From an uncultured Chlorobiota bacterium (lineage in GTDB: Bacteria > Bacteroidota > Bacteroidia > Bacteroidales > JAADGE01), in assembly GCA_947311255.1 (NCBI GenBank), contig CAMZKL010000028.1, positions 1 to 42,278 of the forward strand: DNA of 42,278 nt. The letters run 5' to 3'. The position numbers and the translations under genes are program-made. Below are positions 7,254 to 17,043 of this stretch, one piece after another. A model generated the notes under the pieces. It worked only from the letters and a program-made list of their open reading frames with translations, was not told the DNA's origin and did no database searches. Every line of letters begins with the position of its first letter. Position 1 is the first letter of the stretch.

Positions 7254-9887
7254 ATGACAATCTTAAAAAAAATATTATTTCTTACAATACCAATTTTTAT
7301 CTCATTAAGCAGTTTTGCCACACATAACAGAGCAGGAGAAATTACTTATGAACATATTTCAGGAAATACTTATAAAATCACTTTAATTACATATACATAT
7401 ACTCCAAGTGCAGCAAATGAAACTAGAAACGTATTAACTATTCAATGGGGAGACGACACATCTTCTGAAATACCAAGAATATCAATAATACATTTGCCTG
7501 ACCAAATACAAAAAAACACATACATAGGTACTCATACTTTTCCTGGCGTAGGCATTTATCAAATTGTTATGTCAGATCCTAACAGAAATGCAGACATTAA
7601 TAATATACCCAACTCAGTTGATGTTGTTTTTACTGTTAAAACAATTCTAAGAATTGATGCAACAATTGGACATAACAATACTCCGGTAATGCTAAATCCA
7701 CCTGTTGATAAAGCAGCCCTAAATCAAAAATTCATTCATAATCCTAATGCTTTTGATTCAGATGGAGATAGTTTATCTTATAAACTTGCAGTCTGCTTAG
7801 GGCTAAACGGTTTACCAATATATGATTATACATATCCTACCGCAAGTACAGAATTATACGTTGACCCAATTAGTGGAGATTTTGTTTGGGATGCTCCTGT
7901 TGAAATAGGAGAATATAATGTTGCTATGGAAATTGAAGAATGGAGAGATGGTATAAAAATTGGTAGCATAATAAGAGATATGCAAATTGAAGTTAGAGAA
8001 ACTAACAATATTGCTCCTGTTATTCAAGACTTACCTGATTTTTGCGTTCTTGCTGGTGAAAGCATAAATTTTAACGTAACCGCAACCGACACAGAGGACA
8101 ATATCACATTAACAGCATCAGGTGGACCTTTTGAATTCTCGGTAAACCCTGCTCATTTCCCTGAAATATCCGGACCAAGTCCAGTTACCGGAACTTTTTC
8201 ATGGAATACTTCTTGTGAGCATATAAGAAAACTTCCATATGATGTACTTTTTAGAGCTATTGACGATAACTCAGAAGTTAATCTCACAGATTATGAAAAC
8301 GTAAAAATTAAAGTTGTTGCACCAGCACCTGAAAATTTATCCCTTAATCCTACAAGCAATTCGGTTGTGTTAAATTGGGACAATTATCAGTGTAATAATG
8401 CCAGCGGTTTTTTGATATACAGGAAACATGAGAGTTTTTCATACACACCTGAAAATTGCATTACAGGACTTCCTGATGGTTCCGAATACTCTCAAATTGC
8501 TAAAATCACGGGTTCAGAGAAGACTTCTTTTACTGATAATAACAACAACATTGGGTTACCCCAAGGATATAATTATTGTTATAGAATTTCAGCATATTTT
8601 GAAGACGGTGCAGAAAGCTACATATCAGAAGAAACATGTACAGAACTTATTAAAGCAGCACCTGTTATTACCGAAACAAGTGTTTTTTATACAGATAAAA
8701 CAACAGGAAGCATTCATTTAACTTGGATGAAACCTACTGAATTTGACCACGTTATATATCCAGGACCTTATAAGTATATATTAGAGTCTGCAGAAGGACA
8801 AGTTCGAGAAAACTTCTCTAACCCTATTGATATTTTTGGTATTAATGATACCACATATATTGACACCCTTATAAACACTCAGGATACTGCACATTCATAT
8901 CGTATTACATTATATAACCAAAATGGAACAAATTGGGAACAAATTGGAAGCCCTGCACATAGTTCATCTTTATTTATTAGAGGAATTCCCGGCAATAAAA
9001 GAATGACAATTGTTATGAACGACAGTACGCCATGGACAAATACTAAGTACGTTTTGTACAGAAAAGATGCGGATGAAGACTGTAATCCTAATACAACTCT
9101 ATATGATTCAATTACAAGTTTTTCTTCCTTACAACATATTGATAACAACCTAGTTAATGACAAAAACTATTGGTTCCTTGTGAAGAGCATAGGAGAATAT
9201 GATTTAAATTTTATTACAAAACCACTACTAAACTTTTCGCAAGAAGCATGTTTTAGTCCGCAAGACACAATTCCTCCCTGTCCTGTTAGTCTTTCTGTTT
9301 CATCAGACTGCGATTTAATGAGTAATTTTCTTAATTGGACAGTTAATATTAATGAAAACTGTGCAAATGATATTGATAATTTTCTGATTTACTATTCAAA
9401 TTCAGTAAATGGTCCTTTTCAAATTATTGATACAATAAAAGATAATACTTTAAGATCTTTCGTTCATTATCCGGAAGAATCTCTTGGGGCTTGTTATGTT
9501 GTTTCAGCTCAAGACTCTGCCGGGAATTTTATTAAACCTGAGAAACTTACACAAATATGCATTGATGAATGTGAATATTATGAACTTCCAAATGTCTTTA
9601 CTCCAAATAATGATGGTGTTAACGATTTATTTAAACCTTTCCCGTATAAATTTGTTGAAAAAATAGACATGACAATATATAACAGGTGGGGAAATGAAGT
9701 TTTTAAAACCGAGAATCCGGATATTAATTGGAACGGTATAGATACTGAAAGTAAAAAAGCTGTAACAGATGGTGTATATTACTATATATGTGATGTTTAT
9801 GAAAGGAGGCTTTCAGGAATTGAAGTAAGAAACATTGCCGGTTTAATAAGAATTTTTGCCAACTCAGGAAATCGAGCTAAAGAATAA
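7254..9887 (+). CDS. Large exported protein with type B gliding-motility C-terminal domain (T9SS substrate)
   Basis: 877 residues. A signal peptide (about 1-22, ending SSFA) is followed by THNRAGEITYEHISGNTYK, the opening commonly seen in gliding-motility-associated proteins. Beta-rich PKD-like and cadherin-like segments come next (FDSDGDSLSYKLA near 170, TATDTEDN near 280), then several fibronectin-III-like stretches with LNWDNYQCNNASGFLIYRK-type cores. The last ~90 residues (PNVFTPNNDGVNDLFKP, YNRWGNEVFKT, WNGID, GVYYYI) are the CHU_C/type B sorting domain that directs export through the type IX secretion system. It is probably displayed or released as a surface adhesin or structural protein. 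The start ATG is 5 bp after the DUF6702 gene. Confidence 0.9.
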   Translation: MTILKKILFLTIPIFISLSSFATHNRAGEITYEHISGNTYKITLITYTYTPSAANETRNVLTIQWGDDTSSEIPRISIIHLPDQIQKNTYIGTHTFPGVGIYQIVMSDPNRNADINNIPNSVDVVFTVKTILRIDATIGHNNTPVMLNPPVDKAALNQKFIHNPNAFDSDGDSLSYKLAVCLGLNGLPIYDYTYPTASTELYVDPISGDFVWDAPVEIGEYNVAMEIEEWRDGIKIGSIIRDMQIEVRETNNIAPVIQDLPDFCVLAGESINFNVTATDTEDNITLTASGGPFEFSVNPAHFPEISGPSPVTGTFSWNTSCEHIRKLPYDVLFRAIDDNSEVNLTDYENVKIKVVAPAPENLSLNPTSNSVVLNWDNYQCNNASGFLIYRKHESFSYTPENCITGLPDGSEYSQIAKITGSEKTSFTDNNNNIGLPQGYNYCYRISAYFEDGAESYISEETCTELIKAAPVITETSVFYTDKTTGSIHLTWMKPTEFDHVIYPGPYKYILESAEGQVRENFSNPIDIFGINDTTYIDTLINTQDTAHSYRITLYNQNGTNWEQIGSPAHSSSLFIRGIPGNKRMTIVMNDSTPWTNTKYVLYRKDADEDCNPNTTLYDSITSFSSLQHIDNNLVNDKNYWFLVKSIGEYDLNFITKPLLNFSQEACFSPQDTIPPCPVSLSVSSDCDLMSNFLNWTVNINENCANDIDNFLIYYSNSVNGPFQIIDTIKDNTLRSFVHYPEESLGACYVVSAQDSAGNFIKPEKLTQICIDECEYYELPNVFTPNNDGVNDLFKPFPYKFVEKIDMTIYNRWGNEVFKTENPDINWNGIDTESKKAVTDGVYYYICDVYERRLSGIEVRNIAGLIRIFANSGNRAKE

Positions 9888-9897
9888 AACAAATAAA

Positions 9898-11103
9898 ATG
9901 CAGAAAAAAACTATTCTATTATTATTGTTCTCATTTATATTTAGCTTTTCATATTCTCAAGAAGAAGCTGATTATTATATGCAAGCACTTGCAGATATTA
10001 ATTTTAAAAGATATGAAAATGCAGAAAAAATACTCAACAATTTAATTTCTGAAAATAATAGAGACAGTAAACTATATATAGCTCTTGCAAATTGTTATTA
10101 TAAACAAAAAAAATATGTTAAATCTGCTGAACTATACAAACTGGCAATGAAACAAAAAAACAAAATTGCCAGCTATCATATTGCAGAATGTTATTCGCAA
10201 TTATATGATGCCGATAAAGCTGTTGAATATCTTAAAATATATCTTAAATCAAATGATAAAAAATTTAAGTCTGAAATAAAACTTAATCCTAATTTTTTAA
10301 ATATTGAAAACTCAAAAGCATGGATAAATCTTTGGAAAACAAAACACTACTCAGGGTATGAAAAAAAATTATCGGATGCTAAATTTTCAATTTCTAAACA
10401 AGACTACGCAGAAGCATTTGACATTCTGGATTTATTAATAATTCAAAACAGAAAAAGACACAAAGCACATGAATTGCGTGGTGATTTGCTAATGCTTACC
10501 AAAGAATATAAAAATGCCGGAGAAAGTTATGCAATTGCTTCTGAAATAAAAAAACATAATTTTAATTATAAAAAGAAAGCAGCTAATGCCTTTTTCTTAT
10601 CAAAAAAATACAAGAAGGCATATAAATTTTGTATTTCAGCAATATCTGAAAACCCATACGATGCAGAAACTTATTTATTAAAATCTAAAATCGAAATTAA
10701 ACAGAAAAATTTCAATAATGCAGAATCTTCTATAAATAAATTCTTAAAATATTACCCTGATAATGGTGAAGCATTAAATCTTGCCGGGAAAATATCTTTT
10801 AAAAAAAATGAATATATTGATGCTCTTGAGAAATATAGTTCATGTCTAAAAAACGATACTTCTAAACCAGAATATTTCATAAATAGAGCTGATGTATATA
10901 CTGCTGTTTCCATGTTTGATAATGCTGAGAAAGATTTGTCTATGGCTCTTGATTTGAACCCAAAACAACCTGAGGTTTATTACAAAAGAGCGATTGCAAA
11001 ACTTAAAGCACACAAAACAGAGGAAGCCTGTTCAGATTTTAAAAAAGCATATAACCAAGGATACTACGATGCAAGTATTTATTTGATGAAGTATTGTAAA
11101 TAA
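9898..11103 (+). CDS. Exported tetratricopeptide repeat protein
   Basis: 401 residues from the ATG at 9898. Reading further upstream only overlaps the preceding gene. A signal peptide MQKKTILLLLFSFIFSFSYS ends just before QEEAD. The rest is helical repeats of about 34 residues with TPR signatures (for example YIALANCYYKQKKYVKSAEL, EALNLAGKISFKKNEYIDAL, PEVYYKRAIAKLKAHKTEEA). TPR proteins act as binding scaffolds. Coming 10 bp after the T9SS substrate gene, it may assist that protein at the envelope (inference). Such pairs of a CHU_C protein and a TPR or PorP-like protein are common in the phylum, but no OmpA domain is present here. Confidence 0.82.
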   Translation: MQKKTILLLLFSFIFSFSYSQEEADYYMQALADINFKRYENAEKILNNLISENNRDSKLYIALANCYYKQKKYVKSAELYKLAMKQKNKIASYHIAECYSQLYDADKAVEYLKIYLKSNDKKFKSEIKLNPNFLNIENSKAWINLWKTKHYSGYEKKLSDAKFSISKQDYAEAFDILDLLIIQNRKRHKAHELRGDLLMLTKEYKNAGESYAIASEIKKHNFNYKKKAANAFFLSKKYKKAYKFCISAISENPYDAETYLLKSKIEIKQKNFNNAESSINKFLKYYPDNGEALNLAGKISFKKNEYIDALEKYSSCLKNDTSKPEYFINRADVYTAVSMFDNAEKDLSMALDLNPKQPEVYYKRAIAKLKAHKTEEACSDFKKAYNQGYYDASIYLMKYCK

Positions 11104-11111
11104 AAAAATAA

Positions 11112-11268
11112 GAGGACTTCTAAAAACCCTTTGGGAACAAATATAACAAACAATCTTACTTCCTAATATTTTATTTAAAATAGCTCACTATTATATAAAA
11201 AATATTAGTCGCATCTTATTTGTTGTTATATTTTGTTTCTTGATAGAAATGAATTTTTAGAAGTCCCC
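11112..11268. mobile_element. Long imperfect palindrome, MITE-like or hairpin element
   Basis: GAGGACTTCTAAAAA at 11112-11126 pairs with TTTTTAGAAGTCCCC at 11254-11268. The pairing continues inward through ACAAATATAACAA-like and CTAATATTTT-like arms to a centre near 11190, so nearly the whole 157 bp can fold on itself. There is no ORF. It fills the gap between two convergent genes. A folded-back MITE or a decayed element serving as a bidirectional terminator both fit. Confidence 0.5.
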
Positions 11269-11278
11269 AAAAGAACAA

Positions 11279-12409
11279 TTATTTCCTCAATACATCTCCA
11301 TTATTTGTAATTTCAATAATACTCTCAGGAATATCTTGGTGCATTAATTGTTGCATACGAGTTATTACTCTATTGTTTACATCTAAATGAGTTCCTGTAA
11401 GTTTATCTTGATATGTAGCAATTATTTTTCCTTTTAAAAATTTGCCATTTCCATCAACGTATAATTTCATAATTGGAGAAATTCCATTTACACCTCTAAG
11501 GTTGAAGCGTTTATAGGTTATAAAATTACCTAAACTGTAGGCAATAAATCTGTCCTTGTATAATTCTATAGCCCGAGTTACATGAGGACCTTGCCCAAAA
11601 ACTATGTCTGCACCAGCATCAATTGCAGTATGTGCAAATTTATATACATTTCCTCGGTTTGCTCCAAGATATATTTCAGTTTTTCTTGTAAGGTGTTCGT
11701 GTTTGCTTCCTTCTGCTCCGCCATGAAACGAAACAATTACAATTTGACATTCTTCTTTTAAATTCTTCACTGTTCTTTTTAACAACTCATAATCAGTTAT
11801 TTGGCAAGTTCCGGTATTTGGAGCAAAGGCACAAAAACCATATTTAACTCCATTTAAGGTAAAAGTATCAGTTGGGTGGGTTTGTAATCCTGCAAAATGC
11901 AATCCTGCTTCTTCTAGAACTCTTACAGTATTATTTCTGCCAAAAGTTCCGAGATCTCCCATATGGTTATTTGCAATACTAAGCAAATCAAAACCTGCAT
12001 CTACAAGACAATTTACATATTTTTCGGGCATACTGAAACGATAACAATATTTAGAACTTCCACAAGGGTTTGCATATCCAGGCTTATCTGAATAAGTTCC
12101 TTCATTATTTCCAAAAGTTAAATCTGCATCTTGTAAAATTTCTTTAACAGAAGCAATCAATGGATTACAATCATTATTTGGGGGCAAATAATTTGGAGAT
12201 TTCGGAAAATTTGTTCCTAACATAATATCCCCTACCCCAATTATTGTAATTGTATCCATCTCAGGGATATACACAAGTTTTTCAATTTCAACAACTGTAT
12301 CTTTTACAGGAATGCTATCATTAATTTCAGAATTTGAATTATTCTGCCCACAAGCTGAAAATGGAAGTAATAAAACTATTGATATTAGTATTAAAGATAA
12401 TCTTTTCAT
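11279..12409 (-). CDS. CapA family lipoprotein (PGA_cap metallophosphatase-like)
   Basis: 376 residues. The lipoprotein signal ends at a lipobox (LLPFSAC, Cys20). The CapA/PGA_cap domain shows VGDIMLGTNFP, NNEGTYSD, SIANNHMGD, IVSFHGGAEGS, GQGPHVTRAIELY and SLGNFIT, the metal-binding blocks of this calcineurin-related superfamily. The best known member supports poly-gamma-glutamate capsule formation, but most Bacteroidota homologues stand alone with unknown substrates, and no capB or capC is nearby. The protein probably sits on the periplasmic or outer-membrane face as a lipoprotein. A 160-bp gap separates it from lepB upstream. Confidence 0.87.
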   Translation of the reverse strand: MKRLSLILISIVLLLPFSACGQNNSNSEINDSIPVKDTVVEIEKLVYIPEMDTITIIGVGDIMLGTNFPKSPNYLPPNNDCNPLIASVKEILQDADLTFGNNEGTYSDKPGYANPCGSSKYCYRFSMPEKYVNCLVDAGFDLLSIANNHMGDLGTFGRNNTVRVLEEAGLHFAGLQTHPTDTFTLNGVKYGFCAFAPNTGTCQITDYELLKRTVKNLKEECQIVIVSFHGGAEGSKHEHLTRKTEIYLGANRGNVYKFAHTAIDAGADIVFGQGPHVTRAIELYKDRFIAYSLGNFITYKRFNLRGVNGISPIMKLYVDGNGKFLKGKIIATYQDKLTGTHLDVNNRVITRMQQLMHQDIPESIIEITNNGDVLRK

Positions 12410-12569
12410 TATAAATTAATTATATGTAAAAAATTATTACTGAAAGTTTTTAATCTATCATAACACTTTAAAATGCAAATAATAGACAATAACAAACAAT
12501 TACAAAATACAATTTTACATCTATTTTATTCTAAGTTGTTAAAAAAAAAGATGAAAAGTATGGTAATTA

Positions 12570-14003
12570 TTACAAATCACCATCAACAACTTTCAGTAAT
12601 CTGCTCCAACGAATTTTTCCATTAAACAATGACTTGTCTTTGTCTAATGATAACCAGACAAATACAGGCTTTCCAACAACATGGTCTTCGGGAACAAAGC
12701 CCCAAAATCTTGAATCTGCTGAGTTTCCTCTGTTGTCTCCCATCATAAAATAATAGTCCATTTTAAAAGTATATTTTTTTGCTTCTTTACCATTAATAAA
12801 TATTTTTCCGTCTTTTATTGCAAAATCATTATCTTCATAAACATCAATAATTCGTTTATATTTTGAGATATTACTTGTGTCAATTTCAATTGTTTTTCCT
12901 TTTTGAGGAATATAAAGAGGTCCAAAATTATCATTATTCCATTTATATCTTTTGTCGTGTGGAAAAATATCAAGATTTATTTCACCAGGATTATCTAAAA
13001 TAATATTAACAGCTTCAACACTTTTAAATTTTGAAATTTTCTTTACAAAATCTTTTGTAAGAGGCAAAACATAGCCCGGTAGTCTTCTATAACTTGTAAT
13101 CTGACCAGAAGTACTATAATCATCGGCACTAATTCCTAAATTAAAAAGTGTTTTTTTATTTAAAGATTTTCCAGCTTTCATTTCTATATGATAATTATAT
13201 TGAACCCCTTTAAATTCTTTTCCTTTTTCTCCGTTTATATATACAACACCTTCTTTTATTTGAAGCTCATCTCCCGCAATTGCTACGCAACGTTTCACAT
13301 AATTATCTTTTTTATCAACAGGGTGGTCAACAATTGTATAGTTTTCCCTAACTTGTTTCCGCGCTTGATTAAGATAAAAATCTTCATCTTGCATTTTTCT
13401 CTTCATCTTTAAATCGTTTTCTTTTAAAAACTCTGCTTGATTTCTAACAATTTTATAATAACTTTCCGCAGACCTTTCAAGTGCAACAGTATCTCCAACC
13501 GGAAAATTAAAAACTACAATATCGTTTCTTTTAATTTCTCCTAAACCTGCTAAACGTTTGTAAGGTAATTTTATTAAATCGGAATATGGTTTAAACTTTT
13601 TCCCTTGAAATGTATGTGTAAAAGGAATTGCCAATGGTGTGTTAGGAATTCGAGGTCCATAGCTTGTTTTGCTAACAAAAAGATAATCTCCAACAAGCAA
13701 AGATTTTTCTAATGATGAAGTTGGTATCATGTATGCTTCAATAAAAAACATTCTTATAATTGTTGCTGCAATTACTGCAAACACAAGTGCATCAATCCAC
13801 TCTATAAGTTTGCTTTTTTCTTTAAGATCTCTTTTTTTCCAAAAAGTCCAATTTACTTTTTTTGAAATATAGTAGTCGTAAATAACTAAAACTCCTAGTA
13901 GCAACCACCAATTTCCAATCCAAATTACGAAAAGGATAAAAACTACTGTCCAAAGTACAAATTTGAAATATTTGTTTTTTAAAAATTTAAGGTATTTTCT
14001 CAT
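12570..14003 (-). CDS. lepB: Signal peptidase I, long Bacteroidota form
   Basis: 477 residues. Membrane segments lie at about 16-46 and 68-88, followed by the catalytic box EAYMIPTSSLEKSLLVGDYL with nucleophile Ser97. The general base is Lys237 in YVKRCVAIAGDELQI, and the late GDNRGNSADSR box completes the S26 signature. An insertion of some 60 residues between boxes B-C and D, plus a second long loop, makes it about twice the length of simple enzymes, as is common in this phylum. It removes signal peptides from exported proteins at the outer face of the inner membrane. It lies 68 bp downstream of dapB, a familiar Bacteroidota pairing. Confidence 0.93.
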   Translation of the reverse strand: MRKYLKFLKNKYFKFVLWTVVFILFVIWIGNWWLLLGVLVIYDYYISKKVNWTFWKKRDLKEKSKLIEWIDALVFAVIAATIIRMFFIEAYMIPTSSLEKSLLVGDYLFVSKTSYGPRIPNTPLAIPFTHTFQGKKFKPYSDLIKLPYKRLAGLGEIKRNDIVVFNFPVGDTVALERSAESYYKIVRNQAEFLKENDLKMKRKMQDEDFYLNQARKQVRENYTIVDHPVDKKDNYVKRCVAIAGDELQIKEGVVYINGEKGKEFKGVQYNYHIEMKAGKSLNKKTLFNLGISADDYSTSGQITSYRRLPGYVLPLTKDFVKKISKFKSVEAVNIILDNPGEINLDIFPHDKRYKWNNDNFGPLYIPQKGKTIEIDTSNISKYKRIIDVYEDNDFAIKDGKIFINGKEAKKYTFKMDYYFMMGDNRGNSADSRFWGFVPEDHVVGKPVFVWLSLDKDKSLFNGKIRWSRLLKVVDGDL

Positions 14004-14071
14004 TATTTTTACTTTAAAATGATAATCTTTTTATTTTATTTGTCTTTCACACAAAATAACAAATTTTTAGT

Positions 14072-14788
14072 TTAAAAATCTAATAAATCATTCATTGTAA
14101 GAAATCCTTTATTGTTTTGTGTGAATTCTGCTGCTAAAACTGCTCCCAGAGCAAAACCTTTTCTGCTTTTTGCACTATGAGTTATTTCAATATAATCAAC
14201 GTCTGATTCATATTTTATGGTATGTAATCCAGGCACCTTATCCTTGCGATACGAACGAATTACAAGTTCTGTATCATTAACTGCTTTTTCTTTTACCCAA
14301 ATTTGTTTTTTATTAAAATTTTTTATTAAATCTTCTGCAAGGCTAATTGCTGTACCACTTGGGGCATCTTTTTTTTCGGTATGGTGGGTTTCTGAAATAC
14401 TTGCATCATAAGCCTCAACATTATTCATTAGTTTTGCTAAATTAGTATTAAGTTTGAAAAACATATTTACACCTAAACTAAAATTTGAGGCATAAAAAAA
14501 AGTTTTATTTTTCTGTTCACATTGGAACTTTACATTGGGCAATTTATCAAGCCAACCAGTGGTTCCGGAAACTATGGGTATATTTGCTTCAAAACATTTC
14601 AAATAGTTTTTGTATGCAGATTCGGGTTGTGTAAATTCTATTGCGACGTCTGTTTTTTTAAGATTATTAATTGTAAAGTCGTCTTTATTTGAAACATCAA
14701 ATTTAAATAATATTTCATGTTTTCTTTCAAGTGCAATTTTTTCAATTTCTTTGCCCATTTTTCCGTAGCCTATAAGTGCAATTTTCAT
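14072..14788 (-). CDS. dapB: 4-hydroxy-tetrahydrodipicolinate reductase
   Basis: 238 residues. The Rossmann loop GYGKMGKE is at 7-14 and SGTTGW is in the middle. The family signature ETHHTEKKDAPSGTA carries the catalytic His pair and Lys, followed by the C-terminal oligomerisation domain. It reduces the cyclic product of DapA with NAD(P)H in the diaminopimelate/lysine pathway, feeding peptidoglycan and lysine. SNFSLGVNMFFKL matches the conserved substrate-binding loop. Slightly shorter than the E. coli enzyme, as is usual in Bacteroidota. It lies directly upstream of lepB on the same strand. Confidence 0.94.
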   Translation of the reverse strand: MKIALIGYGKMGKEIEKIALERKHEILFKFDVSNKDDFTINNLKKTDVAIEFTQPESAYKNYLKCFEANIPIVSGTTGWLDKLPNVKFQCEQKNKTFFYASNFSLGVNMFFKLNTNLAKLMNNVEAYDASISETHHTEKKDAPSGTAISLAEDLIKNFNKKQIWVKEKAVNDTELVIRSYRKDKVPGLHTIKYESDVDYIEITHSAKSRKGFALGAVLAAEFTQNNKGFLTMNDLLDF

Positions 14789-14824
14789 GTGTCTAAAAAA
14801 GTTAATTTACATTTATTAAAAATG

Positions 14825-14859
14825 CACAAGAAAAACTCATTTTTATTCATTTTCTTGTG
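14825..14859 (-). terminator. Putative intrinsic terminator after the DUF2157/GDYXXLXY pair
   Basis: CACAAGAAAA (14825-14834) pairs perfectly with TTTTCTTGTG (14850-14859) around a 15-base loop. On the minus strand the stem is followed by CATTTTTAAT. It would end transcription coming from the 14919-16893 genes before dapB. The AT-rich stem and short T-run keep confidence moderate. Confidence 0.42.
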
Positions 14860-14918
14860 TATTAAGTATTTATAATGTGTGTTTAGCTTCGCTGAGCCTT
14901 CGAATTCATCTATATAAT

Positions 14919-15551
14919 TTAATTTTGTTTTTGTATATTTTTAGAAGAATCTATACTGTCCTGATTTGCTTTAACAATATCTTTTATTGAAATTCCTTCA
15001 ATCATAACATCTTTTAGGACTGCATCTCCATTTTTTATTTTTATAAGAGCATAAGCTGGTTTAGCAGTTTGTCTTCTTCTTGACATATTGTATAATTTTT
15101 CGGCATCTAATGCTTTTGATTCTTCCATATAAAACTCATCAAAAGGATAATCAATATTTACAACATAAGATTTTGATTCAGACATTTTAAAGAAGCTATT
15201 TCCATAATATGCAACTTTTGCTTTAACATAATTATTATTTAAAGGTTTTTTTTCGTAAACTGTTTTTGCTTTTGCAAATCCAAGGCTATCTTGCTCTAAT
15301 AAAACATAAATATCTTGCCCTCGTTCCCATTTTCTAAAAGTGTCAGTTTTAACTCTTGTAAGACTTTCTTCATATCTTAATGATATATATTTTCCTCTAA
15401 AAGGATCATTTGGATCAATTGGTGCTGTTCTAAATTTATATTCTTTGCCTGTTTTTAAAACGTCTTCATTATTTAAAATCATTTTTGCAGGCACATATAT
15501 TTGTATTAATGCAAGGACAATAAATATGGGAAATATTATTTTTTGAGTCAT
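14919..15551 (-). CDS. GDYXXLXY domain membrane-anchored protein
   Basis: 210 residues. An N-terminal hydrophobic segment (about 4-24) is followed by FRTAPIDPNDPFRGKYISLRYE. The GKYISLRY part is the motif after which the family is named (GDYXXLXY, PF14345), and PxDPxDxxRG also typifies it. Function is unknown. It lies 52 bp downstream of a DUF2157 membrane protein gene; the two families are commonly adjacent or fused, so they probably act together at the inner membrane, with this protein facing the periplasm. Length and motif are intact. Confidence 0.85.
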   Translation of the reverse strand: MTQKIIFPIFIVLALIQIYVPAKMILNNEDVLKTGKEYKFRTAPIDPNDPFRGKYISLRYEESLTRVKTDTFRKWERGQDIYVLLEQDSLGFAKAKTVYEKKPLNNNYVKAKVAYYGNSFFKMSESKSYVVNIDYPFDEFYMEESKALDAEKLYNMSRRRQTAKPAYALIKIKNGDAVLKDVMIEGISIKDIVKANQDSIDSSKNIQKQN

Positions 15552-15603
15552 TTTTATAATTTTTATTAATTACATTAAAATATTTACATACAATTAGTTA
15601 TAT

Positions 15604-16893
15604 TTAGTTTGTAGCGTGTTTTCGTTTTTTAAGCATTAAGTAATTTGCAAAGAAAAATCCTGTTCCTACAATAACAAAAAGTAATCCTCTTAATACAAAA
15701 CTTAATTCAGTATCAAAAAACCTACAAACAACTAAAATAGTAATTATAAGTAATCCATAATTTAAAATTCCGAGATGATTTTGTCCTGCTCCTTCTCTAA
15801 TTGTAAGAATTCCTATTACAAAAACTATTAAATTTATAAGTATTACAGCAACTGAGGAAGTCATACCTAATATAAAAATTAATATAAACAATACAAAAAT
15901 ATGCGAAATTGGTTTAACATTTTTCAAATTTACATTTTTCATACGAAAAAAGAGTAATCCCAAGGCAAGTACTGTAATTATAGATGAAACAATAAATTCG
16001 TTCGATGAAAATAATTGTTCAAAAACAAATTCTTTAACCCTTAAATCTTGCCAAAACCAATTGAAACTTAGGTTAAGCAAAATACCAATTGTTCCAAGAG
16101 AACCCAATATTTTATATGAATTATTTCTTAACTTTTGTTCAGAAAAGAACTTAGTATTTCCTACTAAATAAAACATTCCAAGAAGACTTACATAGGCAAT
16201 AAACATTAGCTCTTCATTTTTATCGGCAATTGTTCCCAAAGAAATAAGAAATGAAAGAGGTAAAAGCCAATTATGAAATATCATTGAATTACTTTTTGGT
16301 TTATTTTTAAACAAAAGATAATAATAAGGTAAAATTAACAACAGTAGTATCCAATAAAAATTATAATTTACTGAGCTTAGATATGAAGAGTACCCAATTT
16401 CTACTGAATAATAAGTTATTCCTGCGATGTATAATAACGAAGTTATTGAAGACCTCATTACATAAACTAAAGGGAGGCAAAGGAGCAACCAAGTAAAAAG
16501 AAAGCTACTTAAATTTCCGTGTATATTATATATTTGACTTATAAGCGAAATAGCAGCTCCTACCGAAAAAAACAAAAAAGCACTTGAACTTTCTTTCCAT
16601 GCATGACTGTCTTTCCTTTTCAGCAAACTGTATCCGGCAAATACTTGACCTATAATCAAAGGAACAAATGCAAGTACTGTTTTTATTGTTTTTGAAATAT
16701 TATCCCAATTATGTGCAATTATTAATATTATCCCCAAGCCAACTAATATTGCACCTAAAACTCCAAAGACAACAAAAAGACGATTGGTTGAGCTTGTTTC
16801 TTTTGTTTTATAATATCCTTTTATTTTTTCAGCTGTTTCTTCCGATATTATTCCTGCTTTAATGAGTTCAGTTGTTTCTTTTTGTAGGGTCAT
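15604..16893 (-). CDS. DUF2157 family multi-pass membrane protein
   Basis: 429 residues. The soluble N-terminus (LIKAGIISEETAEKIKGYYK, about 10-29) is the DUF2157 start, a short helical region preceding a long run of about eleven to twelve hydrophobic spans (from about 41 to the end) with a short basic C-terminus. No catalytic residues are evident. DUF2157 proteins are uncharacterised inner-membrane proteins, and the GDYXXLXY gene directly downstream is the usual partner. The ATG at 16893 is the only sensible start. Expression is probably from a promoter in the 530-bp region toward the RNase H gene, most of which is RNase H coding sequence. Confidence 0.82.
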   Translation of the reverse strand: MTLQKETTELIKAGIISEETAEKIKGYYKTKETSSTNRLFVVFGVLGAILVGLGIILIIAHNWDNISKTIKTVLAFVPLIIGQVFAGYSLLKRKDSHAWKESSSAFLFFSVGAAISLISQIYNIHGNLSSFLFTWLLLCLPLVYVMRSSITSLLYIAGITYYSVEIGYSSYLSSVNYNFYWILLLLILPYYYLLFKNKPKSNSMIFHNWLLPLSFLISLGTIADKNEELMFIAYVSLLGMFYLVGNTKFFSEQKLRNNSYKILGSLGTIGILLNLSFNWFWQDLRVKEFVFEQLFSSNEFIVSSIITVLALGLLFFRMKNVNLKNVKPISHIFVLFILIFILGMTSSVAVILINLIVFVIGILTIREGAGQNHLGILNYGLLIITILVVCRFFDTELSFVLRGLLFVIVGTGFFFANYLMLKKRKHATN

Positions 16894-17043
16894 TTATTAT
16901 TTTTTCAGTTTTTTAATATAACGTATTTATGCAAATATATATGTGTAATATTTATTATTTATCAAACATATTTCAATTAAAATCTTGAAAATAGTTTAAA
17001 CAAAACTATTTCAAAACTAAATATCTTTATTGAAAATATAAAT

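Noticed and set aside
9856-9897. 14-codon extension of the TPR gene
   Set aside because: It overlaps the end of the T9SS substrate gene and would bury the signal peptide.
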